Shown: in pieces, positions 18,166 through 27,988 of the stretch
Layout of the letters: every line of letters begins with the position of its first letter
How positions within the stretch are numbered: position 1 is the first letter of the stretch
DNA from: an uncultured Bacteroidota bacterium
GTDB lineage: Bacteria > Bacteroidota > Bacteroidia > Flavobacteriales > Flavobacteriaceae
Direction of reading: 5' to 3'
Assembly (NCBI GenBank): GCA_902544085.1
Contig: CACCAP010000001.1
Span: 1 to 64,000 of the forward strand
DNA: 64,000 bases
Position numbers and translations under genes: made by a program
Notes under the pieces: generated by a model
Database searches by the model: none
Told to the model about the DNA's origin: nothing
The model's input: only the letters and a program-made list of their open reading frames with translations

Positions 18166-21100
18166 ATGAGTTTACTAAATTCTATTCTTAAAGTATTTAT
18201 ACCCAATAAATCAAAAAAAGATTTAAAGGAAGCTGAGCCTATAATAAAGCTAATTCATGAAAAGGAGTCTGACCTAGAAAAGCTTAGCAATGATCAATTA
18301 AGGTCAATCAAAACAGACTTAAAAAAACAAATTTCAGAATTAAAAAAACCATTTCAAGATAAAATAGATGAAATAAAAGATGTTATTTCTAAATCTAATA
18401 ATATTGATGAAAATGAAAAAAATTACATTGAAATTGATAAAATTGAGAACAACTATCTAGATCAGCTAGATGTATTTCTTGATAAAATTTTACCTACTGC
18501 TTTTGCGCTTGTCAAAGAAACCGCAAAAAGATTTGCCACAAACGATTACGTTGAAGTTTCTTGCTCAGAAATGGATGCAAAACTTTCTAGCACTAAAAAT
18601 TATGTTACGATTAAAGGTAAAAAGGCAATTTGGACTAATTCATGGGATGCTGCTGGAAAAAAGATTGTATGGGATATGGTCCATTACGATGTACAATTAA
18701 TTGGGGGAATTGGTCTACACAAAGGAAAAATAGCAGAAATGCAAACCGGTGAAGGAAAAACACTAGTTGCAACACTACCCGTTTTTCTGAATGCATTAAC
18801 TGGAAATGGCGTACACTTGGTTACGGTTAATGATTATTTAGCTAAAAGAGACTGTACTTGGATGGCTCCAATTTTTGAGTTTCATGGATTAACAATTGAT
18901 TGTATTGATAAATATAAACCACATTCAAAGGAAAGAAAAGACGCTTATTTAGCTGATATAACTTATGGTACAAATAACGAATTTGGTTTTGATTATTTGC
19001 GAGATAACATGGCAAACAGAGAGCAAGATAGAGTGCAAAGAAAACACAGTTATGCCATTGTGGATGAAGTAGATTCTGTATTAATTGATGACGCCAGAAC
19101 TCCATTAATTATTTCTGGCCCGGTACCAAAGGGTGATGATCATGAGTTTGATATTCTAAAACCAAAGATTTCCTCTCTTGTACAAATTCAAAAACAGCTT
19201 GTTACACAAATCTTGGCTAAGTCAAAAAAACTAATTTACTCGGGTGATAAAGAAAATGGAGGGTTTAAACTTTTGCAAGCTTATCGCGGATTACCGAAAA
19301 ATAAAGCTCTAATAAAATTTTTGAGTGAAGAAGGTGTAAAACAAACACTTTTAAAAACAGAAAATTTCTATATGCAAGATAACAATAGGGAAATGCCAAA
19401 AGTTGATGCTGACCTATACTTCACCATTGACGAAAAGAACAACCAAATTGAATTAACAGATAAAGGAATTGATCATTTATCTGAAAATGTAAATGACTCT
19501 AATTTCTTCATTCTACCAGATTTATCATCTGAAATATCAAGAATCGAAAATGAAAATTTATCAAATGAGGAAGAGGCAAGTAAAAAAGATAGAGTTTTCA
19601 GTGATTTTAATGAAAAAAGTCAGAGAATTCATACAATGAATCAGCTTTTAAAAGCTTACACCCTGTTTGAAAAGGATATTGAATATGTTTTAATGGACAA
19701 TAAAGTAATGATTGTTGATGAGCAAACCGGGAGAATTATGGAAGGTAGAAGATATTCTGACGGTCTACATCAAGCAATTGAGGCTAAAGAAAATGTAAAA
19801 ATCGAGGATGCTACACAAACTTTTGCAACTATTACGTTACAAAATTATTTCAGGATGTATAGAAAACTGTCAGGAATGACAGGAACAGCAGTAACAGAAG
19901 AGGGTGAATTTTGGGATATTTACAAACTAGAAGTAACAGAAATACCAACAAATAAGCCAGTAATTCGTGATGACAGAAATGATTTGGTTTACAAAACTAA
20001 ACGAGAGAAATACAACGCTGTTATTGAAAATGTAGCGAAATTATCTAACTCTGGAAGACCAGTCCTAATAGGTACGACCTCTGTTGAAATTTCAGAATTA
20101 CTTTCAAGAATGTTAACAAGAAGAAAAATATACCACAATGTTTTAAACGCAAAACTTCATAAAAAAGAAGCTGATATTGTTGCCGAGGCTGGAAAAAGTG
20201 GAATAGTTACAATCGCTACTAATATGGCTGGGCGTGGAACCGACATAAAAATTTCTGAAGAAATTAAAAATAAGGGTGGTTTAGCGATTATTGGAACTGA
20301 AAGACATGATTCAAGAAGAGTTGATAGACAATTACGAGGAAGATCTGGTAGACAAGGTGACCCTGGAAGCTCACAATTTTTTGTTTCGCTTGAAGATAAT
20401 TTAATGAGGTTATTTGGAACTGACAGAGTATCAAAAATGATGGATAGAATGGGACATAAAGAAGGGGATGTGCTTGAACATTCAATGATGAATTCAGTTA
20501 TCGAAAGGGCACAAAAAAAAGTAGAAGAAAACAACTTTGGTATTAGAAAAAGACTTCTTGAATATGACGATGTAATGAACATGCAAAGAGAGGTTATCTA
20601 CAAAAAGAGAAAGAATGCTCTTGATGTAAATAGGCTGAAAGTCGATGTTGCTAATATGATTTTTGAAACTGCTGAAAGCATATATCTGGATGCGAAAAAT
20701 AAAAATGATTACAAAGAATTTGAATTTAATTTGATTCGATATTTCGGAATTACATCATCAATTGGAAAAACAGACTTTGAATCACAAGATGAGGTTAAGT
20801 TAGTTAACAAACTTTACAAAGAGATTTTGGATAACTATGAGAGAAAAAACCTAGAAAATGTAAACAAAGTTTTTCCAATAATAAAAAACGTATACGAAAA
20901 TCCCAAAAACAAATACGAGAGAATTGTAGTTCCCTTCACTGATGGTAAGAAAACAATGAACATTGTTACCAATTTAAATAACGCATATGATTCTAAAGGA
21001 AAAGAGTTAATTGATGATTTTGAAAAAAATATTACTCTCGCAATCATTGATGAAACATGGAAAACACATTTGAGAAAAATGGATGAACTCAGACAATCTG

Positions 21101-21528
21101 TTCAGTTGGCTGTTCATGAACAAAAAGATCCACTTTTAATATATAAGTTTGAAGCTAAAGAACTTTTTTTCTCAATGATTGACAACTTAAATAAAGATAT
21201 ACTTACATTTTTGATGAAAGCTGATTTACCAAGCAGAGACCCGAATCAAATAAAAGAGGACAGACAAGCAAGAAGACAACAAAGCTATAAAACTAGTAAA
21301 GAAGATGTTTTGAATAGTGATGAGTTAGCTAGACGTAACAGAGAAATTGGAGCAAATATATCACAAGATAAAAGTACTGTTGAAACAATTATTCGTGAAC
21401 AACGCAAAATAGGTAGAAATGAGCGTGTAACAGTCAAAAATGTTCAGAATGGTGAAAAAAAAGATTTAAAGTTTAAACAAGCCCAAAATCTTATTAACTC
21501 AGGTAACTGGATTTTAGTTGAAGAATAA
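18166..21528 (+). CDS. secA: Preprotein translocase ATPase SecA
   Basis: The 1120-aa protein is long for SecA but normal for Bacteroidota, which carry insertions in the first nucleotide-binding domain. SecA drives export of unfolded proteins through SecYEG. Walker A is MQTGEGKTL near residue 185, the DEAD-type box is VDEVDSVLIDDARTPLIISGP near residue 300, GMTGTA follows near residue 570, and the second RecA-like domain has GRGTDIK and QLRGRSGRQGD. No C-terminal zinc motif is seen; it ends NSGNWILVEE. TTG-ATG opens the frame and the ATG was preferred. Confidence 0.97.
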   Translation: MSLLNSILKVFIPNKSKKDLKEAEPIIKLIHEKESDLEKLSNDQLRSIKTDLKKQISELKKPFQDKIDEIKDVISKSNNIDENEKNYIEIDKIENNYLDQLDVFLDKILPTAFALVKETAKRFATNDYVEVSCSEMDAKLSSTKNYVTIKGKKAIWTNSWDAAGKKIVWDMVHYDVQLIGGIGLHKGKIAEMQTGEGKTLVATLPVFLNALTGNGVHLVTVNDYLAKRDCTWMAPIFEFHGLTIDCIDKYKPHSKERKDAYLADITYGTNNEFGFDYLRDNMANREQDRVQRKHSYAIVDEVDSVLIDDARTPLIISGPVPKGDDHEFDILKPKISSLVQIQKQLVTQILAKSKKLIYSGDKENGGFKLLQAYRGLPKNKALIKFLSEEGVKQTLLKTENFYMQDNNREMPKVDADLYFTIDEKNNQIELTDKGIDHLSENVNDSNFFILPDLSSEISRIENENLSNEEEASKKDRVFSDFNEKSQRIHTMNQLLKAYTLFEKDIEYVLMDNKVMIVDEQTGRIMEGRRYSDGLHQAIEAKENVKIEDATQTFATITLQNYFRMYRKLSGMTGTAVTEEGEFWDIYKLEVTEIPTNKPVIRDDRNDLVYKTKREKYNAVIENVAKLSNSGRPVLIGTTSVEISELLSRMLTRRKIYHNVLNAKLHKKEADIVAEAGKSGIVTIATNMAGRGTDIKISEEIKNKGGLAIIGTERHDSRRVDRQLRGRSGRQGDPGSSQFFVSLEDNLMRLFGTDRVSKMMDRMGHKEGDVLEHSMMNSVIERAQKKVEENNFGIRKRLLEYDDVMNMQREVIYKKRKNALDVNRLKVDVANMIFETAESIYLDAKNKNDYKEFEFNLIRYFGITSSIGKTDFESQDEVKLVNKLYKEILDNYERKNLENVNKVFPIIKNVYENPKNKYERIVVPFTDGKKTMNIVTNLNNAYDSKGKELIDDFEKNITLAIIDETWKTHLRKMDELRQSVQLAVHEQKDPLLIYKFEAKELFFSMIDNLNKDILTFLMKADLPSRDPNQIKEDRQARRQQSYKTSKEDVLNSDELARRNREIGANISQDKSTVETIIREQRKIGRNERVTVKNVQNGEKKDLKFKQAQNLINSGNWILVEE

Positions 21529-22633
21529 ACCAAGAATTTTAATTATAGGTCCTCATCCCCCAATCAGAGGTGGTATCTCTGAATTTAATTATAACACTTA
21601 CAAACATTTAAAAGAAATTAGTAATGTATTTGTACTTTCAATTAAAAAAAGTTACCCCAGTTTTTTATTTCCAGGAAAATCACAATTTTACAAATCAAAA
21701 AATAATTATGAAAATTTTGAAAATTTCAACCTCTATAATCCTTTTGAGATTAGAAAGGTTTTCAAAATAATAAGAGAAAAAGAGATTAATACAATTATAA
21801 CAACACACTGGAACCCTTTAGTTTCCTTTCTTTTCGCTATTGTTAACAGACTTAATGAAAAAACAGTTAAAAAAATTGGAGTTATTCACAATGTTTTACC
21901 GCATGAGAGATTTCCTCTAGACTACTTAATGCTAAAATTTTATTTAAACTCATTGGATGCAATGATTACTTTATCTAAAAATTCGACAAACTCTCTGAAT
22001 AAAATTTATTTCAACAACGCAGTTATAAAGCAATTGTATCATCCGGTAGAAAACAAGAAAAATATAAATCGAAACAAATCCTTAAAGATTTTAAATTTAG
22101 ACTCAAAGAATCAGTACCTACTACATTTTGGTTTAGTCAGAAAATACAAGGGGCTTGGTCTATTAATTGAATCCATGAATGAGTTAACAAAAACAAATAA
22201 AAATTTAATTTTATTAATTGTTGGTGAATTTTACAGTGAAAAAAACAAATATTTAAAGCAAATTAATCGGCTAGGACTTGAAAAAAACATAAAGATTGTT
22301 GATAAATATATTGAAGGAAGTATGATTAATCATTGGTTTTCTGTTGCCGACGTAGTGATTCAGCCAAACAAAATTTCATCACAAAGCGGAGTAACTGCTC
22401 TGTCAATCAGTTTTGAAAAGAAAATTGTTACTACGGGTACAGGTGGTATAGGTGAAATTATCAACTCTAGTAATGGATATATATGTGAATCAAATGTTCA
22501 TAGTATGAGCAAAGCAATAAATTATGCACTAAATGATAAAAATTTTAATTTTGATAAACTTAAAGAGTTAAAACATAAATTTAACTGGAGCAGTTTTTCA
22601 AAAAATATAATGAGTATTGTTGATGAAATTTAA
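21518..22633 (+). CDS. GT4-like glycosyltransferase
   Basis: This GT-B fold enzyme of 371 aa has an N-terminal GPHPPIRGGISEFNYNTYK typical of glycosyltransferases of the GT4/WbuB type. A C-terminal nucleotide-sugar region carries LHFGLVRKYKGLGLLIESM near residue 206, then VQPNKISSQSGVTALSISF near residues 285-304. Donor and acceptor cannot be told. The start is TTG, overlapping the secA stop by 11 bp, a geometry also used by cruF. It likely acts on a surface glycan. Confidence 0.85.
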   Translation: MKNKPRILIIGPHPPIRGGISEFNYNTYKHLKEISNVFVLSIKKSYPSFLFPGKSQFYKSKNNYENFENFNLYNPFEIRKVFKIIREKEINTIITTHWNPLVSFLFAIVNRLNEKTVKKIGVIHNVLPHERFPLDYLMLKFYLNSLDAMITLSKNSTNSLNKIYFNNAVIKQLYHPVENKKNINRNKSLKILNLDSKNQYLLHFGLVRKYKGLGLLIESMNELTKTNKNLILLIVGEFYSEKNKYLKQINRLGLEKNIKIVDKYIEGSMINHWFSVADVVIQPNKISSQSGVTALSISFEKKIVTTGTGGIGEIINSSNGYICESNVHSMSKAINYALNDKNFNFDKLKELKHKFNWSSFSKNIMSIVDEI

Positions 22634-23216
22634 GCTACAAATTTTAATTTTTTTCTTAGTGTCAATTTCATATGGACAAAATGAAATTAAGCAAGCATAT
22701 TTTGCATCTGGTTGTTTTTGGTGCGTTGAATCAATTTTTGAAAGTCTTGAGGGTGTTACTAATGTGGAATCAGGATATTCGGGGGGATGGCTTAAAAATC
22801 CTTCCTACAGCCAAGTTTTAACTGGAAAAACCGGTCATGCAGAAAGTGTAAAAGTATCTTACAAACCTAATCAAATAAGTTTTTCAAAGCTTGTTGAAGT
22901 TTTTTTTGCATCACATGATCCCACTACTTTAAACAGACAAGGTCCTGATGTTGGAACCCATTATAGATCAATTGCTTTTTATGAAGTTGATGAAGAAAAA
23001 AAAGTTATTGAACAAGAAATACAAAGGTTATTAGATAAACAGATATATCCTTTAATTGTCACTGAGGTTAAAAAATTTGAAAAGTTTTACCTAGCAGAAA
23101 GCTATCATCAGGATTACAAAATAAAAAACCCAAATAACCCATATATTTGGAATGTTTCGGTTCCTCGAATCGAAAAATTTAAATCAAATTATACTGATTT
23201 ACTTAAAAAGAATTGA
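22623..23216 (+). CDS. msrA: Peptide-methionine (S)-S-oxide reductase, exported
   Basis: The 197-aa protein has a signal peptide (LQILIFFLVSISYGQ), so it repairs oxidised methionine outside the cytoplasm. The catalytic motif ASGCFWCVE is near residue 30, with GYSGGWLKNPSYSQV, VFFASHDPTTLNRQGPDVG and the substrate-binding YHQDY motifs in normal order. The ATG at 22623 was chosen over two upstream in-frame TTG codons because it begins a proper signal peptide. It overlaps the glycosyltransferase stop by 11 bp and the convergent PAP2 gene by 28 bp. Confidence 0.94.
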   Translation: MKFKLQILIFFLVSISYGQNEIKQAYFASGCFWCVESIFESLEGVTNVESGYSGGWLKNPSYSQVLTGKTGHAESVKVSYKPNQISFSKLVEVFFASHDPTTLNRQGPDVGTHYRSIAFYEVDEEKKVIEQEIQRLLDKQIYPLIVTEVKKFEKFYLAESYHQDYKIKNPNNPYIWNVSVPRIEKFKSNYTDLLKKN

Positions 23217-23776
23217 TTTTTCAGTAAATAATTGTAAAAAATAAATGCTAAATACCCAGACGCTAATCCGTAAATACCACCAATAACAACATCTGATGGG
23301 AAGTGAACCCCAATGTAAACTCTACTAAATGCTATTATTGCTGCCCATAAAAAAAGAAATTTTCTCCATTTATAGTAATTGGTAATTGAAAAATAAAAAA
23401 AACCTGCGATAGCAAAAGAATTGGAAGCATGGGCTGAAAAAAATCCATATAAACCTCCACAACCTTCTTTAACAATTCTAATTAACCCAGAAATTGATTC
23501 ATCGTGACACGGTCTTAAAATTTGAAAATAATGTTTGGAAATATTACTAGATTGATCTGTAAATAAAATCATTAATCCAATAATCAAAAAAAATGAAAAA
23601 ATGGATTTAGGATTTAATTTTTTCAAATTAAAGTGTAAGTATATCAAATAAAAATAAAAGGGAATCCATGTATACTTATTAGTTAATACAAGCCATAAAA
23701 AATCAAATTGCTCACTTCCTAAATTGTTTAAGAAGATTAACAGATCAGCATCTAAGCTTTTTAATTTATCAAACAT
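23189..23776 (-). CDS. PAP2-family phosphatase
   Basis: This membrane acid phosphatase of 195 aa has the three family motifs: KHYFQILRPC near residues 86-95, FFSAHAS near residue 112 in place of PSGH, and SRVYIGVHFPSD near residues 149-160. About five membrane segments surround them. Likely substrates are lipid phosphates such as undecaprenyl or phosphatidylglycerol phosphate, but none can be fixed. Its ATG overlaps the M28 peptidase stop by one base. Confidence 0.88.
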   Translation of the reverse strand: MFDKLKSLDADLLIFLNNLGSEQFDFLWLVLTNKYTWIPFYFYLIYLHFNLKKLNPKSIFSFFLIIGLMILFTDQSSNISKHYFQILRPCHDESISGLIRIVKEGCGGLYGFFSAHASNSFAIAGFFYFSITNYYKWRKFLFLWAAIIAFSRVYIGVHFPSDVVIGGIYGLASGYLAFIFYNYLLKNQFFLSKSV

Positions 23777-25143
23777 TAATTTTGAACACCATATTTATCA
23801 AACAAATAAACAAGTGAAGCTACAGCAGCTGATCCAAGTTCTAATTCTCTTTTATTAACATTTTCAAAAACATCAATTTCACTATGATGGTAATCAAAAT
23901 ATTTTTGTGAGTTTGGTCTCAAACCAGCTAAAATATTATTAGGTTTTCTTAGATTAGAAATATCTGCTCCACTCCCACCCTTAATGAATACATTAACATA
24001 ATATGGGGCAAAAAGCTTTTTCCATTCTAAAATCTTTAAGAAATTAATATCACTACAGGTAAAAGAAAAACCAAGAGGTCTAAAACCACCAGCATCAGAT
24101 TCAATTGCAAAAATGTGATTGATTCCATCTCTATCAGCTATTTCTTTATATTTATTTGAGCCTCTTCCTCCATTTTCTTCATTCATAAATAAAACAACTC
24201 TGATAGTTCGCTTAGGTTTGTAGGAAATTTTATTAAATATGTTAAGTAAATCCATGGAATGGACCACTCCTGCACCATCGTCATGTGCACCATCACCAAT
24301 ATCCCAAGAATCTAGATGTCCCCCAACAAGGATGACCTCATCAGGAAATTCAGAACCTTTAATTTCCGCTATCACATTATAGGATTGTGAATCTCTTAAG
24401 GTTTTACTTTGTTGTCTAAAAAGGAATTTTAAGTTGGGTTTTATTTTGAGTAAATCACTTAATTTATTGGCACCCTTGGTACTGATTGCTGCAGCAGGAA
24501 TTCTTTTACTCAATGGTAAATTTCCATATGTTAGTCCCCCAGTGTGTGGATAATCATCAACCCTGAGTGTCATTGATCTAACAATTACTCCTATGGCACC
24601 ATACTTGGACGCCTCGAGAGCGCCCAATGCTCTCTGATCAACAGCAGTACCATATGAGGTAAAAGTACTGATGTATTTAGGATCCATAGGTCTGTTAAAA
24701 AAAACAATTTTACCATCAATTTCATCTTTTCCCAAAGCTTCAAGTTCGTCTAGACCAAAAACCTCAATAACGTTTGCTTTTAAGCCAACCGAAGGAGTAG
24801 CCACAGAACCGCCTAAAGCAGTTATGTTAACATTAAAGGTTATGCCTGGTTCTGTCTCAATTAAGGCAAATTCTTTTGGGCCACGAATCCAAGTAGGTAC
24901 CATAACAGGTTGAAGATAAACCTTATCAAATCCAAGTTTATCAAGTTCAGATTTTGACCATTCAACAGCTTTTTGAGCTCCAAGGGATCCCGAAAGCCTT
25001 CCACCAATTTGATTTGATAAGTGATCTAGCCAATTATAAGATTTACTTTCAGTGAGTGCTTTTGAAAATATTGAGGAAATAATTTCTTCATCGCTTTGGG
25101 AGAAAAGACTTAAAGACAGAAAAAAAAACAATATATATCTCAT
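23776..25143 (-). CDS. Exported M28 zinc peptidase
   Basis: The 455-aa protein has a signal peptide (LFFFLSLSLFSQ). A PA-like insert lies near residues 120-245 and an M28 catalytic domain at about 250-440. Zinc and catalytic residues are visible in VGGHLDSWDIGDGAHDDGAG near residues 275-294, in FMNEENGGRGS with the general-base Glu, and in IESDAGG. The layout resembles carboxypeptidase Q / plasma glutamate carboxypeptidase, so it probably trims peptides in the periplasm. It follows the response regulator with a one-base overlap. Confidence 0.92.
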   Translation of the reverse strand: MRYILFFFLSLSLFSQSDEEIISSIFSKALTESKSYNWLDHLSNQIGGRLSGSLGAQKAVEWSKSELDKLGFDKVYLQPVMVPTWIRGPKEFALIETEPGITFNVNITALGGSVATPSVGLKANVIEVFGLDELEALGKDEIDGKIVFFNRPMDPKYISTFTSYGTAVDQRALGALEASKYGAIGVIVRSMTLRVDDYPHTGGLTYGNLPLSKRIPAAAISTKGANKLSDLLKIKPNLKFLFRQQSKTLRDSQSYNVIAEIKGSEFPDEVILVGGHLDSWDIGDGAHDDGAGVVHSMDLLNIFNKISYKPKRTIRVVLFMNEENGGRGSNKYKEIADRDGINHIFAIESDAGGFRPLGFSFTCSDINFLKILEWKKLFAPYYVNVFIKGGSGADISNLRKPNNILAGLRPNSQKYFDYHHSEIDVFENVNKRELELGSAAVASLVYLFDKYGVQN

Positions 25144-26309
25144 TACTTTTTTCCAGAAAATTTCTTTACATCATCTAATGTGATATCATTATTTTCAGAA
25201 AGAATGGTTAACCTTTCTACAACATTTCTAAGTTCTCTTACATTACCTTTCCATGAATATGTGGATAACAACTTAATCGCTTTAGAATCCATGGTAAAAA
25301 TTCCATTTTCATTAGAGCTGGATAACTGATCAAGAAAGTGATCAACCAAAAAAACTATATCATCCTTCCTGTCATCTAACTTGGGTACATTCAGCTCAAT
25401 AACAGCTATTCTGTGATATAAGTCTTCTCTGAATTTGTTTTCTTTAATTAAAATTTTTAAATCTTTATTTGTTGCAGCTATGATTCTTGAATCAACAAAG
25501 ATGTCTTTCTCACTACCAACTTTTTGTATTTTACTTTCTTGTATAGCACGCAATACTTTTGATTGAGCCGACAAACTCATATCTCCAATTTCGTCCAGGA
25601 AAATTGTTCCATTATTAGCCGCCTCAAATTTACCAACCCTGTCTTTGTGAGCAGATGTGAAAGAACCTTTTAGATGTCCAAACAGTTCACTTTCAATTAA
25701 CTCTGAGGGGATTGCGGCACAATTCACCTCAATAAATGGTCCATCGGATCTTAAACTATTATTGTGAATTTGTCTAGCAACCAACTCCTTACCAGACCCA
25801 TTTGGACCCAAAATCATTACTCTTGCATTAGTAGGTGAAATCTTCTCAATGATATGCTTTAATTCTACTATTTTTTTGGATTTACCAATAATTTCATATT
25901 TGGATTGTTTTGGTGACTTTGTTAAGGTCTTTTTTACTTTTAACTTGTTTTTTAAGGACTCTCTAACCGAGGACAACAAACTGTTTAAATCTGGTGGTTT
26001 TTCAATATAATCAAATGCTCCTTTTCTCATAGCCATCACTGCAGTCTTCAAATCACCATGACCAGAAATCATTATAATTGGGATTTTATCATCAAAAGAT
26101 TTTAAGAAATTTAAAACATCTATGCCATCTTTTTTAGGCATTTTAATATCACAAATTACAAGTTCAAGATTTTCAGATTTAATTTTAGATATTGCATCAG
26201 ATCCATCTATGGCTTCAATGATATTATTTTTACTATCATCTTCCATGAGAACTTTCTTTAAGACTCTTCTGATGGCTTCCTCGTCTTCTACAATTAAGAT
26301 ATTTGGCAT
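25143..26309 (-). CDS. NtrC-like response regulator with AAA+ domain but no HTH
   Basis: The 388-aa protein has a receiver domain (residues 1-120, with phosphorylatable Asp54 in VICDIKMPKKDG) and a sigma-54-type AAA+ domain (about 145-375). Walker A is GPNGSGKE and the Walker B region is GTIFLDEIGDMS. The sigma-54 contact loop, normally GAFTGA, reads GSFTSA. The protein ends shortly after the AAA+ lid (VRELRNVVERLTIL), with no Fis-type DNA-binding domain. The truncated form is shared by flavobacterial homologues. It may act without binding DNA itself, or not through sigma-54 at all. No cognate kinase is nearby. Confidence 0.9.
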   Translation of the reverse strand: MPNILIVEDEEAIRRVLKKVLMEDDSKNNIIEAIDGSDAISKIKSENLELVICDIKMPKKDGIDVLNFLKSFDDKIPIIMISGHGDLKTAVMAMRKGAFDYIEKPPDLNSLLSSVRESLKNKLKVKKTLTKSPKQSKYEIIGKSKKIVELKHIIEKISPTNARVMILGPNGSGKELVARQIHNNSLRSDGPFIEVNCAAIPSELIESELFGHLKGSFTSAHKDRVGKFEAANNGTIFLDEIGDMSLSAQSKVLRAIQESKIQKVGSEKDIFVDSRIIAATNKDLKILIKENKFREDLYHRIAVIELNVPKLDDRKDDIVFLVDHFLDQLSSSNENGIFTMDSKAIKLLSTYSWKGNVRELRNVVERLTILSENNDITLDDVKKFSGKK

Positions 26310-26325
26310 TGTTTTTTTTACAAAC

Positions 26326-27429
26326 TTAAGAAAACATATCTTTCACCTTATCAAAAAAAGATTTTTGATTTATATCAGGGTTGGGTTTAAAATGTTCATC
26401 ACCTCTCATATTTTCAAAAAATTCTTTTTGCTCTTTACTCATTGTTTTTGGTGTCCAAACATTGACATGAACCAATAAATCACCTGTGGGTCCGTTCAAA
26501 GATTTTAAGCCTTTATTTTTTAGCCTCAGAATTTTTCCAGATTGGATACCCGGTTCTAACTTAATTCTAACCTTGCCCCCAACAACATCAATTTCTTTAC
26601 TAGAACCTAACACTGCATCAGGCATACTTATGAACAAATCATAATGAAGATTATTACCCTCTCTTTTCAGATTAGGGTCCTCTCTTTCGTCAATAAGTAT
26701 CAGTAAGTCTCCACTAATTCCGTCAGAAACAGCTTCATTCCCCTTTCCAGAAACTCTCAATTGCATGCCATCTTCCACTCCAGCTGGAATTTTTACATCA
26801 ACTGTTTCTTCTACTAGAATCTGCCCGTTCACATCACTGCCAGGGGGTTTTTTAGTAACTATCTTCCCAGTTCCACCGCAATTATCGCATATTGACGTTG
26901 ATTGCATTCTACCCAAAATTGTATTTGTTATTTTGGTAACCTGCCCAGTACCATTGCAAACATGACATGAAGAATACTCAAGTCCAGGGGCCTGAACTTT
27001 TCTTTTAACTTTTATTTTTTTGTTTGTACCGTTAGCTATTTCATCAATTGTTAATGAAACTTTTATTCTAAGATTGGTTCCCTTTGAAGTTCTAGACCTA
27101 CCTGAACCACCGAAGCCACCAAAACCACCAAAAGCACTTCCAAATATGTCACCAAATTGACTAAAAATATCTTCCATATCCATACCACCAGCACCAAATC
27201 CTCCACCCTGGAAAGCCGAATGACCAAATTGATCATATTTAGATCTTTTTTCGGGATTTCCTAAAATTTCATAAGCCTCAGCAGCTTCTTTGAATTTTTC
27301 TTCAGCTTTTTTATCGCCTGGATTCTTATCGGGATGATATTTTATTGCGCATTTTCTATAAGCTTTCTTGATTTCAGAGTCTGATGCGTTTTTATCGAGA
27401 CCTAGTATTTTATAATAATCCTCTTTCAT
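26326..27429 (-). CDS. dnaJ: Chaperone DnaJ
   Basis: The 367-aa co-chaperone stimulates DnaK ATPase. The J domain (residues 1-65) has the HPD motif in [11 protein letters not shown] Gly/Phe-rich linker (about 75-110) follows. The zinc region keeps only two CxxCxGxG repeats (CHVCNGTG and CDNCGGTG) instead of four, a shortened form known in Flavobacteriia. The C-terminal substrate domains contain [13 protein letters not shown]. It lies 2 bp after grpE; dnaK is not in the window. Confidence 0.95.
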   Translation of the reverse strand: MKEDYYKILGLDKNASDSEIKKAYRKCAIKYHPDKNPGDKKAEEKFKEAAEAYEILGNPEKRSKYDQFGHSAFQGGGFGAGGMDMEDIFSQFGDIFGSAFGGFGGFGGSGRSRTSKGTNLRIKVSLTIDEIANGTNKKIKVKRKVQAPGLEYSSCHVCNGTGQVTKITNTILGRMQSTSICDNCGGTGKIVTKKPPGSDVNGQILVEETVDVKIPAGVEDGMQLRVSGKGNEAVSDGISGDLLILIDEREDPNLKREGNNLHYDLFISMPDAVLGSSKEIDVVGGKVRIKLEPGIQSGKILRLKNKGLKSLNGPTGDLLVHVNVWTPKTMSKEQKEFFENMRGDEHFKPNPDINQKSFFDKVKDMFS

Positions 27430-27431
27430 AC

Positions 27432-27926
27432 TTAATTTCCAACTACGACTTTGGGATACCTCAAGATTTTATCTCCAATTAAATAACCATTTTCGACAAC
27501 ATCTATAATTTTACCAACCATTTTTTTTGTAGGAGCTTTTATTTGTGTAATAGCCTCATGTTTCTCCGCATCAAATATTGTTCCTGCACTCACTTCAATT
27601 TTTGATAATCCATTGCTAACAAGAGTATCATAAAATTTATTGTAAATCAACTTAAAACCAGTGTAATCAACGCTTTTATCTTTCTCGAACTCCTTCATGG
27701 CTCTGTCCATGTCATCGAGGACAGGCAACAATGCAGACATCAGCTCCTTTGATGCTGTTTTAAAAAGCTCGATTCTTTCCTTTGATGTTCTTTTTCTAAA
27801 ATTCTCAAACTCTGCAAAAAGCCTTAAGTATTTATCCTTTTCTGATTCGAGATCATCATTTAATGTTTTTATTTGATCTTTTAGCGTTGGTTTTTTTGAA
27901 GTTGATTTTTTATTTTTTTGTGCCAT
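27432..27926 (-). CDS. grpE: Nucleotide exchange factor GrpE
   Basis: The protein has 164 aa from the ATG at 27926. An upstream in-frame start at 27959 was rejected because a -7 promoter box (27942-27949) lies inside that extension and GrpE homologues start with a short Lys-rich tail such as MAQKNKK. A long N-terminal coiled coil is followed by [14 protein letters not shown], and the C-terminal beta domain has FDAEKHEAI and [20 protein letters not shown], the GrpE signature. It releases ADP from DnaK and leads the grpE-dnaJ unit. Confidence 0.93.
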   Translation of the reverse strand: MAQKNKKSTSKKPTLKDQIKTLNDDLESEKDKYLRLFAEFENFRKRTSKERIELFKTASKELMSALLPVLDDMDRAMKEFEKDKSVDYTGFKLIYNKFYDTLVSNGLSKIEVSAGTIFDAEKHEAITQIKAPTKKMVGKIIDVVENGYLIGDKILRYPKVVVGN

Positions 27927-27941
27927 AGGATTATCAATGTT

Positions 27942-27973
27942 CAAATTTACTGCCAACAAATCTAAATTGTCAA
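27942..27973 (-). promoter_or_regulatory. Predicted promoter of grpE-dnaJ
   Basis: On the minus strand a -33 TTG (27971-27973) is followed after 21 bp by the -7 box TAAATTTG (27942-27949). The box ends 15 nt before the ATG at 27926, so the leader would be about a dozen bases. Confidence 0.5.
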
Positions 27974-27988
27974 AATGTCATGGAAATT

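Noticed and set aside
20157-20582. Leftward 141-codon frame inside secA
   Set aside because: It is a Ser/Leu-rich antisense shadow of the conserved SecA helicase region.
27927-27959. Upstream start for grpE
   Set aside because: A TAAATTTG promoter box falls inside it and the ATG at 27926 gives the usual GrpE N-terminus.
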